Notes: generated by a model not told the origin, from the letters alone. DNA of 64,000 bases from Mucilaginibacter pineti (GCF_900101875.1 NZ_FNAI01000003.1:186001-250000), one strand, 5' to 3'. Positions 24,485-34,306 are shown, counted from the stretch's first letter. Translations and numbers: made by a program.

Positions 24485-25450
24485 TCAAGGCCTTGTCTTG
24501 TTCAAATTTCCAACGAACCGCTTATCTGTTAAGGAAACCAGGAAGTTTTCCAGGTCAGTTTTTTCCTGTTCGGTTAAATTCATCGGCGTTTTTAGCAGGG
24601 TGTCGCGGTTGATGGAATGGGGAACTATTTTATCCGGGTCATTATAGTAATCAATCACCTGCCGCAGTGTTTTGAACATGCCGTTATGCATATAAGGGGC
24701 GGTTATCGCTACGTTGCGCAAAGCACCTATCTTAAACCTACCCAAGTCGTTCTCCTTTTTGGTGACACAGGCGCGGCCGCTGTCCCGTAATGTTTTTTCA
24801 TCATAAAGGCCTATAGAACGAAATTCAATATCATTGAAGTCAGGGCCAAAATGGCATTGGATACAACGCCCTTTGGTATTGAAAACAGCGAAACCCCGTT
24901 TGGCCGATTCGCTGACGGCCGCCTCGTTATCATTCAGGCGCCAGTCATCAAATGGCGAATCCCCGGTTTCCAAGGTCCGTTCGAATGCCGATAATGCTTT
25001 GGCCAAATTAGCTGCATCAGGTACCTCGTGGAATACAGCCTGAAAGGCCGCGCGGTAGTATGCATTGTTTTGCAGTCGCCATACGGCTGTTGTTAAGGGC
25101 AGATCCATTTCTATTGGATTTTGCAGGGGGATAAGGGCCTGCTGCTCCAGTGTGGTAGCGCGCCCGTCCCAAAAGAAGGCCACCTGTAAACTCATATTCA
25201 TGGCTGAGGGCGTATTTCGAACCCCTTTTCGCCCTTTGACGCCTAAACTGACGGCCGAAGTGTCAGAGAAGGCAAACTCTTGTTTATGACAGGATGCGCA
25301 GCTGATCTTTTTGGTGCGGGATAGAATCGGGTCAAAAAAAAGTTTGTGCCCCAACGCTGCAGCGGTTAAGGGATCAGGATCCTTAAACGCGCTTTGCGAG
25401 ATGATTAGGATAACGCTAAGCGAAAAGAGAATGATGCAAAACTTTTTCAT
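24485..25450 (-). CDS. Di-haem cytochrome c peroxidase (CCP/MauG family)
   Basis: Periplasmic enzyme reducing hydrogen peroxide with electrons from small cytochromes. A signal peptide precedes two CxxCH haem sites: CASCH near residue 51 and CIQCH near 200. ATTLEQQALIPLQNPIEM and ALRNVAITAPYMHNGMFKTL are family signatures; the Met in the last may be a haem ligand. 321 aa, normal. Followed upstream by a small secreted protein on the same strand (8-bp gap), so an operon is likely. Confidence 0.95.
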   Translation of the reverse strand: MKKFCIILFSLSVILIISQSAFKDPDPLTAAALGHKLFFDPILSRTKKISCASCHKQEFAFSDTSAVSLGVKGRKGVRNTPSAMNMSLQVAFFWDGRATTLEQQALIPLQNPIEMDLPLTTAVWRLQNNAYYRAAFQAVFHEVPDAANLAKALSAFERTLETGDSPFDDWRLNDNEAAVSESAKRGFAVFNTKGRCIQCHFGPDFNDIEFRSIGLYDEKTLRDSGRACVTKKENDLGRFKIGALRNVAITAPYMHNGMFKTLRQVIDYYNDPDKIVPHSINRDTLLKTPMNLTEQEKTDLENFLVSLTDKRFVGNLNKTRP

Positions 25451-25458
25451 TCATGTTG

Positions 25459-25851
25459 TTACTTCGCGGCGTTAATAACTTTTCTGAATAATTTGTCATT
25501 TGTGCCTTCCCTGCGGCCGGCACAGGTATCCTGTACCACATGGAATTTAAGCGAATCGCGCTGTCCGAAAAACTCAACTTTATAAACGCCTTCATATTTG
25601 GCATTGCAGGTAGGATCGGACATATAGAGGGTATCATGGTTCATATGATAGGTGCCGCTGACAAATTCTTTTTTGTTGATAAAACCGTCAAAAGTTCCAT
25701 TGGCCCTGAAAATGGCCAGTAACTTAAAAGGGCCTCCCTGATACGTACTGGAATATTCCCATTTCCCCACGAGCAGATTTGTATCACTTGTAAAAGCAAC
25801 AGCGGAAAATAATATAACAGCTAAGGTGCTGAAGAGGTAAAATTTCTTCAT
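25459..25851 (-). CDS. Small secreted lipocalin-like protein
   Basis: I start at 25851, giving a clear signal peptide (MKKFYLFSTLAVILFSAVAF). The mature part of about 110 aa reads LLVGKWEYSSTYQGGPFK, FRANGTFDGFINKKEFVSG and TYHMNHDTLYMSD, the strand pattern of small lipocalin-like domains. Two cysteines (PTCNAKYEG, DTCAGRREG) may form a disulfide. Lies 8 bp before the peroxidase gene. Confidence 0.7.
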   Translation of the reverse strand: MKKFYLFSTLAVILFSAVAFTSDTNLLVGKWEYSSTYQGGPFKLLAIFRANGTFDGFINKKEFVSGTYHMNHDTLYMSDPTCNAKYEGVYKVEFFGQRDSLKFHVVQDTCAGRREGTNDKLFRKVINAAK

Positions 25852-25862
25852 GGTTCTGATTT

Positions 25863-26629
25863 TTAGGTATTTGTAATATAACAAAAAAACGGAATTACAT
25901 CCGGGTTGACTTGCGCGTATGTTGCAAATACTTTAGTTTTTGTTGCATTTAACAAGGAAGTAGCACTAAAACCATCAATGGCCAGCTTTATCTTTCTTTT
26001 CAGGCTGTCTTCTTTCGCCTGTAGTTGATCAAACGTTCCATTGTTTAGCGCTTTAAAGATCTCATCACTTTTTTTCAGGTAAATGCGGATGGGTTCCAGC
26101 CCTACGGACCGCCTTCTTTTGTCAATGTTGGCGGTATCGATGGTGGGTTTGATCCTGGTGCCACTTGGCCCCATATTGATCTGTGTACCGTAAACCTGTT
26201 GCCTACCTTTGTGCAGAGCGATCCGGTCGATGAGGTAGGCGTAATCCTGTCCGGAAGCGTCCTGATGATCCACTTTTTCTTTCATGGCTTTCAATACTGT
26301 TTTTTGAAAGTCCAGGTCAAAGTCGCTATGCTGTACAAGGATCCAGTAATTGTGCGAGCTTTCTTGCCTACCATTTTGATACTGGGGAAACCATAAGTAT
26401 CGAATATTTTGCTAACCAGCGGGAAGTTATGATGGATGGCTAATTGGAACGCGGCCGGGGCATCAGCAGCAGGTAGTTTTACCGGCTTTTGGCCTTCCGC
26501 TTTCAGGCTGTCTATCTGTGCGGCAAGCTTGGTGTTGATCTTTTGCTGGCTGAACGCTGTCATAGAAAGGTTTAACAGGCAAAAAGATAGGAGGATAGTG
26601 TTTAGTTTTTTCAGGTTTAATGCTATCAT
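25863..26629 (-). pseudogene. DUF6624-like secreted protein, one-base frameshift
   Basis: The first frame gives a signal peptide (start 26629, MIALNLKKLNTILLSF), then AAQIDSLKAEGQKPVKLPAA and TYGFPSIKMVGKKA. Near 26365 the frame is lost; the next frame continues as SHNYWILVQHSDFDLDFQK and LKAMKEKVDHQDASGQDYAY, then RIALHKGRQQVYGTQI. One missing base explains it. The family (pattern as I recall it, DUF6624) is common in Bacteroidota and of unknown function. Confidence 0.7.
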
Positions 26630-26801
26630 AAGACGCAGCAACCCAGCGTATGTGACAGGTTTATAAGCTAAATTCCTAATACCTTTTATCTGCCTCTCAG
26701 CAACATCAGGGCTTGGTAAAATAGCGGCCTGGCAGCAATTCCAGCTACCAAACCGCTTTAAAAAAACCGAAACAACATGCAATGAATTATTAACAAGGCG
26801 C

Positions 26802-29800
26802 TTAGAGGTCCTTTACATTATCATCAGCTATACGGTCAATCAGTTTAACATAAGGGTCAATGCCGGCCCGTACTGGTTTACCTTTTACAATCACTGATAT
26901 GGTGTGGTCCCCCGCGGTGAGTTTGTATTTTTTCAAATAAACCGGGTTGGTCTGCGTCCGGCCAGATTTATCCTCGGTATCCGCTGTGAACACGCCTATG
27001 TCAATGTAATCGTTCATTTTCGAGGCGGGCTTTTCGTTACCCGCGCTGTCGGCGTACATTTTACGTGTGCTTACCTTCATCGTTACCTTATATTCATCTT
27101 TTTTGCCGGTTGGTGCAGAGGTGACATCCACCATTTTGTTTTCATATAGGGTGATCTTGTTCCAGGTATCGTCCAGGTAGTATTTTATGCTGTCGGGCAC
27201 ATGTTTATTAATATACCTGTACAGGTCGTTACTGCCGGGAAAGGGCGGGTTTTCGTGAAAGGCGTAGGCATTCCTGAATTCTTTGAGGGCGGCATTCAAG
27301 GTGTCAACACCGATCAGGTCCTGTAACCCGTAAAGGATCAGGGAGCCCTTCTGGTACCATTCATAGGGTCTGTTACAGTTGATAAATACGTTTTCCTTCT
27401 TTGTTTCGCTGGCACGGCCGCGCAGGTAGCCGTCAAGTTCCTGCTTTAAAAATCGCTTCATGTTGTCCCGGCCATATTTCCGCTGGGTAAGTATCAAGGC
27501 TGTATATTCCGCCAATGCCTCTGAGATCAAGTTGGATCCACGGGTGCGGTTAGGCACCACCTGGTGACCCCACCATTGATGGGCTAATTCGTGGGCGGTT
27601 ACAAAATAGGCATAATCAAACTTCTTCGGATCCCGGAAGTCTGTAATCCAGCCAAAGCCTTCTTCGTAAGATACCGTGTTAGGGAATGATTGCGCAAATG
27701 TGCGGTACTTAGGGTATTCCAGCAAACGCATTTGTTTGAACTGGAAAGGGCCATATGACCTAGAGTAATAATCGATGCCATCTTTATATGCAGCCATAAA
27801 ACGATCAAGGTTAAACTGGTGCGCATGATGAAAATAGAGTTCGAGTTTTACCTTTTGCCCGTTAAACATGGTTACGCTGTCAAACTTGGTGAGGTACCGG
27901 GCCGAAACAATATCAAAGAACAGATCGACCTTGGGTTTATCTTGTATATAATGATAATAATTGCGGCCGTCTTTTTTCCAGGCTTTTTGCAGGCAACCGG
28001 GCGCGACAGCCAACTGGTCGCCAACTGTACTTACGGTAATGTCATAATTCACCAAATCCGCGTCATCATTAAACAACAGGGTATTGATCCCCTTTTTATC
28101 GGTTTGGGGCGGGTATTCGTCATTTTTCTCAGGCAAGTGGTATTTTACCCGTTTTTCATCGCTGCTCAGCTCATTATCCGGATCGTAACCGATAGTAGGT
28201 AAGCCGCCTGCATAAAATGTGCCGTTATGGACGATATCCGTACCCGAGATATCATTTGTAAAACCTTTGTAAGCCACAACTGAATTAACTTCCAGCATGG
28301 CGCTGTCTCCCGGCTGCATTATGGCGGGTAACTGGTAAATGCGGTATTTAGCCGTATCCTGCTTTGGGCGGAACCAGTTGAACTGCCCCCGTTTGTACAG
28401 CAAGGGATAGGTGGCCGGAATTTTCTTCCCATTGTAACTTACCGTAAAGCTTTCCAGCCCCGTACCGTTTAAATGTAGCGTACGGATAGGTACGCTTGTT
28501 TTATTGGCCAGCATCAATATTCCTTTAACCAGTACCTTTCGCTCCATAGGAAATATATCAGCGAACATTTTTAGGCTGGTTACTTTCGGCTGATCGAGTT
28601 TTTCAAATTTTTTGAGCGTTTTTTCGTATTGAGCTTTTTGTGCTTCAACTTCTGTCGCACTCAGGTAATTATTGACGTAACTTACGTTGTAATAGATGTA
28701 GGAACCGGCCGCAAAAAAACAAAGCAGCAACACGATAAACAAATACTTTGGCGCGCCATGGAACCTTTGCTTAAAAATGCCACAGCGTTCTTTAAAGGTT
28801 GATACCACGCCCCTGGAGAAGAACATGGCTGCCAGGATAAGAAGCAGGCAGCCAAACAACATCCAGTATAAATTGAACCAGAATACCGGCCTGGCCATAT
28901 GCCCGATGCCGTCCATATCCGACCATATGTAGTTGGGCATGTAGGAATAGAACAGCAGGTTATAATCCATATGGCCGAAATTGCGGAGCGAGAACATGAT
29001 CACCCAGATGATGATAGCGATACCATGGCCAGCGAATTTGTTGTTCACAATAATGTGTACCGCGAAAGACAGCATGATCATTTGGATGAACTGCGGAAAG
29101 GTTATGGCATATAACTCTATCAGGTAAATATCAAACCTGAAATCTGTAAAACCTTTGAGCAATTGAACAATAACCCCAATGATGAGCGGTATGGTGGCCA
29201 GCGTGAAGGCGAGTGTAACCAGGCCCAGCAATTTTGATCCGTATAGCACCCAGTCCGGGGTAGGGAGGGCGTCATTGATGATCGCGAACCGCGTGGTTTT
29301 ATCCCGGTGGATGGTTTCACCTGTATAAAAAACGATGATAATGAAGATGAATAACAGGTAATCATAATTCTTATACATCATGAGGTTTACCGTAAGCGGG
29401 TAATTGGGTACGCTGTACAATTGATCGCCTATCCAGTAATCGAGCGCCAGGAAAATAACACCACCAAGCAGTATCACCCGGAAATAAACATCACGCACAA
29501 TACTGAGGTATTCGATCTTCGCCATATTGAACATGATCCTGCGGTAGTAGCCGCCCGCAAAACTGATAGTAACTTTTGGCAGCGCTGCCAGGTAGGCGCG
29601 CAGCCCCTCCCCGGTTTCGGCCAGCTGCTTCTTCATTCTTCCGCCGCCGAAAAAACGTTTAAAGCTAAAGCCAAAATAGGTGGCCAGCAGGATGAGCAAG
29701 CCAACTCCCGTCCATATGATGCGGTTATATAAAACATAACCTTTGATAGGTACCATAAGCGTATTCTGTTCTGCCGGGGTATAAAACCGGGTTTCCAAGC

Positions 29801-30452
29801 TGATGGTGTTCAGCGCGAAGGGGTCAAGCAGCTTCACCAGCGTTTTATTCTCAATATCCCTGGTTAGGAAGTTGGAAAGCAGGTAAGCGATCAGTAACAA
29901 AATACTCACCGTATAAATGATCTTCACGTTGCGGGTTAAGGCCACCAGGCCAAAAAAGACGGACGAGGTGAAGAACAGGTTGGGTATAACGATACAAAAG
30001 AACGGCTGCAAAAAATAGATCAAATGATTGGGACCGATACGTTTGGCCGGTACCCAACCCAATAATGGACCGAGGAAAGTGCCAATATACGCGCCGAATA
30101 CAAGCGATGTACTGATCAGCAGCACAAAGAGGAAAGAACCCAGGTAGCGGCCCCAGAAATAACCGTTTTCGGTTATGGGATACGCCATATAGTAATTCTT
30201 GGTATTGTAGTCAATATCCCGGTACAAGGGCACGCCCATTACGGCCGAGCTTACCAGCATCATAAAGAGGCTGAGAAAAGTAAAAATGATAGCTGTAAAA
30301 AGGGGAGAGTTGTAGTATACTTTTTCTGAACCGTTAACCAGCCCGGCTCCGTAAACCGCGGCGGAAAGTAATAAAAAGGTCAGGAAATACAGGTACGTCG
30401 CCGGCCGCTTGAGGCGGTACTTCAGCTCGAAGGTGAATATCTGCCAAAACAT
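26802..30452 (-). CDS. ABC-2-type permease fused to an M1-family aminopeptidase domain
   Basis: 1216 aa. Residues about 1-590 hold two blocks of ABC-2 permease helices (RLKRPATYLYFLTFLLLSA at the start; a second block from about 310). The C-terminal half is an M1 peptidase: FNTVSYEEGFGWI, then HELAHQWWGH (zinc motif HExxH near residue 950) with the third ligand Glu in SEALAEYTAL. The peptidase would face the periplasm. Such fusions are known in Bacteroidota. Its ATPase follows on the same strand 23 bp upstream. Substrate unknown; export coupled to peptide trimming is a fair guess. Confidence 0.9.
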   Translation of the reverse strand: MFWQIFTFELKYRLKRPATYLYFLTFLLLSAAVYGAGLVNGSEKVYYNSPLFTAIIFTFLSLFMMLVSSAVMGVPLYRDIDYNTKNYYMAYPITENGYFWGRYLGSFLFVLLISTSLVFGAYIGTFLGPLLGWVPAKRIGPNHLIYFLQPFFCIVIPNLFFTSSVFFGLVALTRNVKIIYTVSILLLIAYLLSNFLTRDIENKTLVKLLDPFALNTISLETRFYTPAEQNTLMVPIKGYVLYNRIIWTGVGLLILLATYFGFSFKRFFGGGRMKKQLAETGEGLRAYLAALPKVTISFAGGYYRRIMFNMAKIEYLSIVRDVYFRVILLGGVIFLALDYWIGDQLYSVPNYPLTVNLMMYKNYDYLLFIFIIIVFYTGETIHRDKTTRFAIINDALPTPDWVLYGSKLLGLVTLAFTLATIPLIIGVIVQLLKGFTDFRFDIYLIELYAITFPQFIQMIMLSFAVHIIVNNKFAGHGIAIIIWVIMFSLRNFGHMDYNLLFYSYMPNYIWSDMDGIGHMARPVFWFNLYWMLFGCLLLILAAMFFSRGVVSTFKERCGIFKQRFHGAPKYLFIVLLLCFFAAGSYIYYNVSYVNNYLSATEVEAQKAQYEKTLKKFEKLDQPKVTSLKMFADIFPMERKVLVKGILMLANKTSVPIRTLHLNGTGLESFTVSYNGKKIPATYPLLYKRGQFNWFRPKQDTAKYRIYQLPAIMQPGDSAMLEVNSVVAYKGFTNDISGTDIVHNGTFYAGGLPTIGYDPDNELSSDEKRVKYHLPEKNDEYPPQTDKKGINTLLFNDDADLVNYDITVSTVGDQLAVAPGCLQKAWKKDGRNYYHYIQDKPKVDLFFDIVSARYLTKFDSVTMFNGQKVKLELYFHHAHQFNLDRFMAAYKDGIDYYSRSYGPFQFKQMRLLEYPKYRTFAQSFPNTVSYEEGFGWITDFRDPKKFDYAYFVTAHELAHQWWGHQVVPNRTRGSNLISEALAEYTALILTQRKYGRDNMKRFLKQELDGYLRGRASETKKENVFINCNRPYEWYQKGSLILYGLQDLIGVDTLNAALKEFRNAYAFHENPPFPGSNDLYRYINKHVPDSIKYYLDDTWNKITLYENKMVDVTSAPTGKKDEYKVTMKVSTRKMYADSAGNEKPASKMNDYIDIGVFTADTEDKSGRTQTNPVYLKKYKLTAGDHTISVIVKGKPVRAGIDPYVKLIDRIADDNVKDL

Positions 30453-30475
30453 AAAATGATGGGTTTAGGGGGGGG

Positions 30476-31363
30476 TTAAAGAGTAATCACGTCTACTTTC
30501 TGTGCTATCTTACTGAAATAAAAGTCTTCCAGTACAACGGGTACAGGTACAAAACCGTTACCCAAATCCGTTTCGCTGAAGGCACGGAGGTTAAGCTGCC
30601 CGCCTTTTAACTGGGTTGATATGATACCGTAATTTTCTTTGTACTGTAAGATATCTTCCTTATTGATCGTCTTACTGTATATTTTCCCTTCTATTTCCAC
30701 GATCGCCGCATCCGGTTCCCCGTTATACATCAGCTCTCCTTCGCAAATGATGGCAAAATCCGAGCATAGGGTGCGCACGTCCTCCACAATATGTGTTGAC
30801 AGGATCACGATGGTGTTTTCACCTATCTGGCTCAACAGGTTGTAAAACCGGTTACGCTCCGCGGGATCGAGCCCTGCGGTTGGCTCATCCACGATGATCA
30901 GTTTGGGGCTGCCCATCAATGCCTGGGCTATGCCAAAACGCTGTTTCATACCGCCGGAATAGGTGCCCAAATTCTTTTTCTTGTCTTTGGTAAGGTTAAC
31001 CTTATCCAGCAAAGCGCTCACTAGTTCCTTCCGTTCGGATTTTACCCCAATCCCTTTCAATTGCGCCACATGGTCCAGCATTTCTTCGGCGGAAATACGC
31101 GGGTAAACGCCAAAGTCCTGCGGTAAATAACCTAATAACTGTCTAACTTCCGCTTTTTTGGTAAGTACATCGAGGCCGTCAAGATAGATTGATCCCGCAT
31201 CGGCTTCCTGCAAAGTGGCGATGGTACGCATCAGCGATGACTTGCCGGCCCCGTTTGGCCCTAGTAAGCCGAACATGCCCTGGTTGATGGTTAAGGAAAT
31301 TTCTTTGAGTGCTTTTACCCCGTTCGGATAAGTTTTTGACAGTGATTTGATGACTAATTGCAT
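30476..31363 (-). CDS. ABC transporter ATP-binding protein
   Basis: I start at 31363 (MQLVIKSLSKTYPNGV). Walker A GLLGPNGAGKSSLMR near residue 33, Q-loop LPQDFGVYP, signature LGTYSGGMKQRFGIAQA, Walker B KLIIVDEPTAGLD, and switch His in LSTHIVEDV. Residues beyond 220 form a C-terminal extension of the type that accompanies ABC-2 permeases. First gene of a two-gene operon with the permease/M1 fusion. Confidence 0.95.
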   Translation of the reverse strand: MQLVIKSLSKTYPNGVKALKEISLTINQGMFGLLGPNGAGKSSLMRTIATLQEADAGSIYLDGLDVLTKKAEVRQLLGYLPQDFGVYPRISAEEMLDHVAQLKGIGVKSERKELVSALLDKVNLTKDKKKNLGTYSGGMKQRFGIAQALMGSPKLIIVDEPTAGLDPAERNRFYNLLSQIGENTIVILSTHIVEDVRTLCSDFAIICEGELMYNGEPDAAIVEIEGKIYSKTINKEDILQYKENYGIISTQLKGGQLNLRAFSETDLGNGFVPVPVVLEDFYFSKIAQKVDVITL

Positions 31364-31463
31364 AGAAAGGTTGGTTTTCAGCAATTTAGGAAAAAAAGTA
31401 GTAATTTTTATAAACCATTAAAATTTTATAGCATGAATAAAACTATGCGCGCTCAATAAACCT

Positions 31464-31524
31464 AACTTTTGTGTTCTGGGGTTGGTTTTGGCGCGATATA
31501 GCTTTTTATATTACGTTAAAACCC
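31464..31524. repeat. 61-bp dispersed hairpin repeat, copy B
   Basis: Second copy of the repeat at 23253-23313, about 85 percent identical by eye. The right arm has changed (CGTTAAAACC against the left arm GGTTTTGGCG), leaving two G:T-type mismatches. It lies in the 250-bp divergent region between the ABC operon and a lipoprotein gene. Confidence 0.7.
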
Positions 31525-31611
31525 GGTAAAGTTGCCCCCCCCCGCATTATTTACCCATCTAAACACTAAGCCGGTTTCGTTGTTGAACATTATTGCTGAC
31601 ACAAATTCCAA

Positions 31612-32145
31612 ATGAGATCTAAATACCTGTCCTTACTGTTGCTCATCCTTTCCTCCTGCCAGGAACCGGGAAAACCGGAAAAGCAATTACATACGACAAA
31701 AGCAACTCCTGCGGTGTTACCTGTTATGCAAACGCAGGCATCCGCAGCCCCGGATAAAAACGATCCGGATATCTCCGGAAACTACGAACAAACAGATACC
31801 ACGGATGGGGGCTGCCCGATATCAGTAACCATTCGGAAAAGCGCGGACGGTTACCGGTACAAGTTGACGAATGATCAAAAGCATTACACCGGCAAGATTA
31901 AGCTGGAGAGGGATGGAGATCAAAGTACAGGAATTATTTTTGAAGGCATACCTTATGCCGAATATGAGGGCGACGTCAGTCAATTGGATGATCATGGCGA
32001 AAGGCCGCAGCCTAAGTTGCCTATCGGCGTCGGTGGTTTACTGAACGGAGATACCATCCTGATCCAGAACTATGGTAACGCCATGAATTATTACGTCCAG
32101 TTTGGCGGGTGCGATGCCAAATTTATCAGCCTGATCAAAAATTAA
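31612..32145 (+). CDS. Hypothetical lipoprotein
   Basis: 177 aa. Signal peptide with lipobox LLILSSC, so it should be lipid-anchored. The mature part has a Pro/Ala/Gln-rich linker (residues 20-50) and a beta-rich domain (DISGNYEQTDTTDGGCPISV, YRYKLTNDQKHYTGKIKLE, IGVGGLLNGDTILIQNYG). Cys in GGCPIS and GGCDAK may pair. Function unknown. Overlaps the tail of a decayed minus-strand gene by 11 bp. Confidence 0.7.
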   Translation: MRSKYLSLLLLILSSCQEPGKPEKQLHTTKATPAVLPVMQTQASAAPDKNDPDISGNYEQTDTTDGGCPISVTIRKSADGYRYKLTNDQKHYTGKIKLERDGDQSTGIIFEGIPYAEYEGDVSQLDDHGERPQPKLPIGVGGLLNGDTILIQNYGNAMNYYVQFGGCDAKFISLIKN

Positions 32146-32359
32146 GTGCTGCCATCAGTACCTTGTTAACAGGCCGCTTGTTGATGCCGCTTTTTAAATA
32201 ATGATCAAATTTAGGGTTGGTGATGTAGAGCGTTACCGAAACTTTCTCTTCCTTGCGATAGGCTTTAGAGAATAATTGATTCACATCGTGCTGCCCTTCG
32301 TTAGCATTATCATTATAAAGCTGGCTCTACAGATCTAAAACCAGCTTAATCTTTGACAT
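32135..32359 (-). pseudogene. Small gene interrupted by an in-frame TAG
   Basis: A frame of 74 codons from ATG (32359) to TGA (32135) is broken only by TAG at 32327-32329. It reads MSKIKLVLDL, stop, SQLYNDNANEGQHDVNQLF, SKAYRKEEKVSVTLYITNP, KFDHYLKSGINKRPVNKVLM. The rest is clearly protein-like; a Gln codon (CAG) would fit the stop position. I do not recognise the family. Confidence 0.5.
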
Positions 32360-32389
32360 GCGCGTTATATTTATGGTAGTGCGCTTCCC

Positions 32390-33400
32390 TCATGCCTCGT
32401 CGATCCGGGTAAAGAAATAATTATCGTCGTGGACCCAGTTCCGGGGGTTTTCCCGCTCCCGCTTGATGGCGCCGAGGTTTTCGAGCATGTCGCTGACCAT
32501 GGTTTCCAGGTCGAAAGCGGGTTCCCAGCCCCAGTCGAGGCGCGCGGATACGTCGTTGATGCTGGCGGGCCAGCCGGCCGCGATCGCCTGGCGGCTGTCT
32601 GGGCGGTAGGCTATTTCGAAGGCCGGGATGTGTTTCCTGATCGCGGCGGCCAGGTCGCAGGGCGAAAAGCTGAGCGCGGAGAGGTTGTAGGAGGTGCGGA
32701 TCTTGACCTGTTCCGCGGGGGCTTCCATGAGTTCCAGCGTGGCGCGGATGGCGTCCGGCATGTACATCATAGGCAGGCAGGTGTCTTCCTCGAGAAAACA
32801 GGAATAGCTTTGCTGTTCCAGTGCCTGGTGGAATATCGCTACCGCGTAATCGGTTGTGCCGCCGCCTAGGGGCGAGGTGTAGGAGATCAGCCCCGGGTAA
32901 CGGATGCTCCGGACATCCAGCCCGTGTTTCTCGAAATAATAATTGCACCAGTATTCGCCGGCCCGTTTGCTGATGCCGTAGACGGTGTTCGGCTCGGTGA
33001 GCGTATCCTGGGGGCACAGGTGTTTGGGCGAGCCGGGGCCGAATATGGCAATACTGCTCGGCCAGAATACTTTGTCCAGCCGCTGGGCGGAGGCCACTTT
33101 CAACACGTCTAAAAGTCCGTTCATGTTCAATTTCCAGGCTGCCCCGGTATTTTGTTCACCGGTGGCTGACAGCATAGCCGCCAGCAAATAGATCTGGGTA
33201 ACTTGTTCCTGGCGGACCAGGTCGGCCAGCATGCTCATGTTCAGTACATCCAGCTGACGGTAGCGGGCTTCGCCGCTGATCTCGGCAGGGCGGTCGGCGG
33301 CGATGACGTTGGCATTACCGTGGCGTTTACGTAAAGCGATGGTGAGTTCGGAGCCGATCTGTCCGCAGGCGCCGATTACCAGGATCGTAGTGCTTTTCAT
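32390..33400 (-). CDS. NAD-dependent epimerase/dehydratase family, L-threonine 3-dehydrogenase-like
   Basis: Extended SDR of 336 aa. Cofactor motif ILVIGACGQIGSELT (residues 5-19), YLLAAMLSATGE near 71, catalytic Ser-Tyr-Lys in FWPSSIAIFGP and VYGISKRAGEYWCNYY, and RYPGLISYTSPLGGGTTDYA near 168, a signature of SDR-type threonine dehydrogenase. It would oxidise L-threonine to 2-amino-3-oxobutyrate. The C-terminal 20 residues (REN..NWVHDDNYFF) are a little unusual. High local GC. Overlaps the remnant of a DUF1015 gene at its start. Confidence 0.8.
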   Translation of the reverse strand: MKSTTILVIGACGQIGSELTIALRKRHGNANVIAADRPAEISGEARYRQLDVLNMSMLADLVRQEQVTQIYLLAAMLSATGEQNTGAAWKLNMNGLLDVLKVASAQRLDKVFWPSSIAIFGPGSPKHLCPQDTLTEPNTVYGISKRAGEYWCNYYFEKHGLDVRSIRYPGLISYTSPLGGGTTDYAVAIFHQALEQQSYSCFLEEDTCLPMMYMPDAIRATLELMEAPAEQVKIRTSYNLSALSFSPCDLAAAIRKHIPAFEIAYRPDSRQAIAAGWPASINDVSARLDWGWEPAFDLETMVSDMLENLGAIKRERENPRNWVHDDNYFFTRIDEA

Positions 33401-33912
33401 TATTGGTTTGTTTTTTATGTTGATAAAGGATCAGTCCGTAAGGTATTTTGGGGTCTATCCAGGTCGATTTGGGCGGCAGTACCTCGCCCAGGTCGGAAAC
33501 GCTTAGCAGATCTTCTGCGCTGAGCGGGCTGAGCGTAAATGCAACCGCATGCGGATGTGCTTCCAGCAGCGCTTCCATTTCAGTTAAGGCCTTGTCGCCG
33601 CCGGTATGTTTCAACCGCGGGTCGTTTTTAGGGTCGCTGATACCGAAAACGGGTTCAAATACTTCCCGCTGGAGAATGGCCGAATCCAGCCTGCCGGCCA
33701 GGCCAGGGTGCCGGCTGGTATGGGGTTTCGCTGCCATGTGGTACCAGGTGTCTGCGAAATACAGTCCCAGCAGGTGTTTTTCCTGTGGTAATACCGGTTT
33801 ATTGGCAAAGGCCTCCTGGATATAATAGTGCCGGACAAGGCTTTAAGCAGCTCCTCTTTTTCATAATACGTCGTTTTCGCCGGTGGCCAGCAATAAGGTT
33901 TACCTGGCAAAG
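33327..33912 (-). pseudogene. DUF1015-family protein, C-terminal remnant with frameshift
   Basis: DUF1015 proteins are normally about 410 aa; here only the last 190 or so codons remain. The first piece (PGKPYCWPPAKTTYYEKEEL, KALSG) is followed after a frameshift near 33840 by YYIQEAFANKPVLPQ, then HLLGLYFADTWYHMAAKPH. The second frame continues through FEPVFGISDPKNDPRL and SPLSAEDLLSVSDLGEVLPP to the typical end STWIDPKIPYGLILYQ. The frame then reads on into the next gene instead of stopping. The N-terminal half is absent. Confidence 0.75.
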
Positions 33913-33949
33913 TAGCATCATTTACCTACAAAGCAAAGATCAATAACAG

Positions 33950-34306
33950 ATGAAAATTAAAAAAATAACCGCGGTTTTATTACCGTTTGCATTATTAGCA
34001 CTTGGTTGCGGAAAAAGTAAAACAGCAGATACAACCCCTGGTTGCGTTATGGGAAATTACGGGATATTGACCGTGAATTTTGCCTCTGCCGACATCCGGC
34101 ATAGTGTTTCCGTGAGGTTTGACGGGGTGCATAGTCAGGATAAAGCTTTGCCTTTGGGCGCCAAGAGCGATACCCTGCATATTAAGCCGGGTAATTTCCC
34201 GATCAGAATGCAAAACCTGGACAATGATAACAAGGTGGGCACTTATAGAACAATATTTACCACCATCAGAACATGTAAAGATACTACGTTGTCTGTCTCT
34301 TTTTAA
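33950..34306 (+). CDS. Hypothetical lipoprotein
   Basis: 118 aa with signal peptide and lipobox LLALGC. The mature part (TPGCVMGNYGILTVNFASAD, VSVRFDGVHSQDKALPLGAK) is beta-rich with two more cysteines. No family known. Followed by about 200 bp in which I see no gene. Confidence 0.6.
   Translation: MKIKKITAVLLPFALLALGCGKSKTADTTPGCVMGNYGILTVNFASADIRHSVSVRFDGVHSQDKALPLGAKSDTLHIKPGNFPIRMQNLDNDNKVGTYRTIFTTIRTCKDTTLSVSF

Noticed and set aside
31535..31545. Poly-C run near 31536 and poly-G run near 30467 as recombination or phase-variation tracts
   Set aside because: Both lie just outside coding starts and ends, with no frame or promoter they would clearly switch.
32421..33017. 198-aa minus-strand ORF rich in Arg, Pro and His
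   Set aside because: Out-of-frame shadow of the threonine-dehydrogenase-like gene in a GC-rich stretch; composition is not protein-like.
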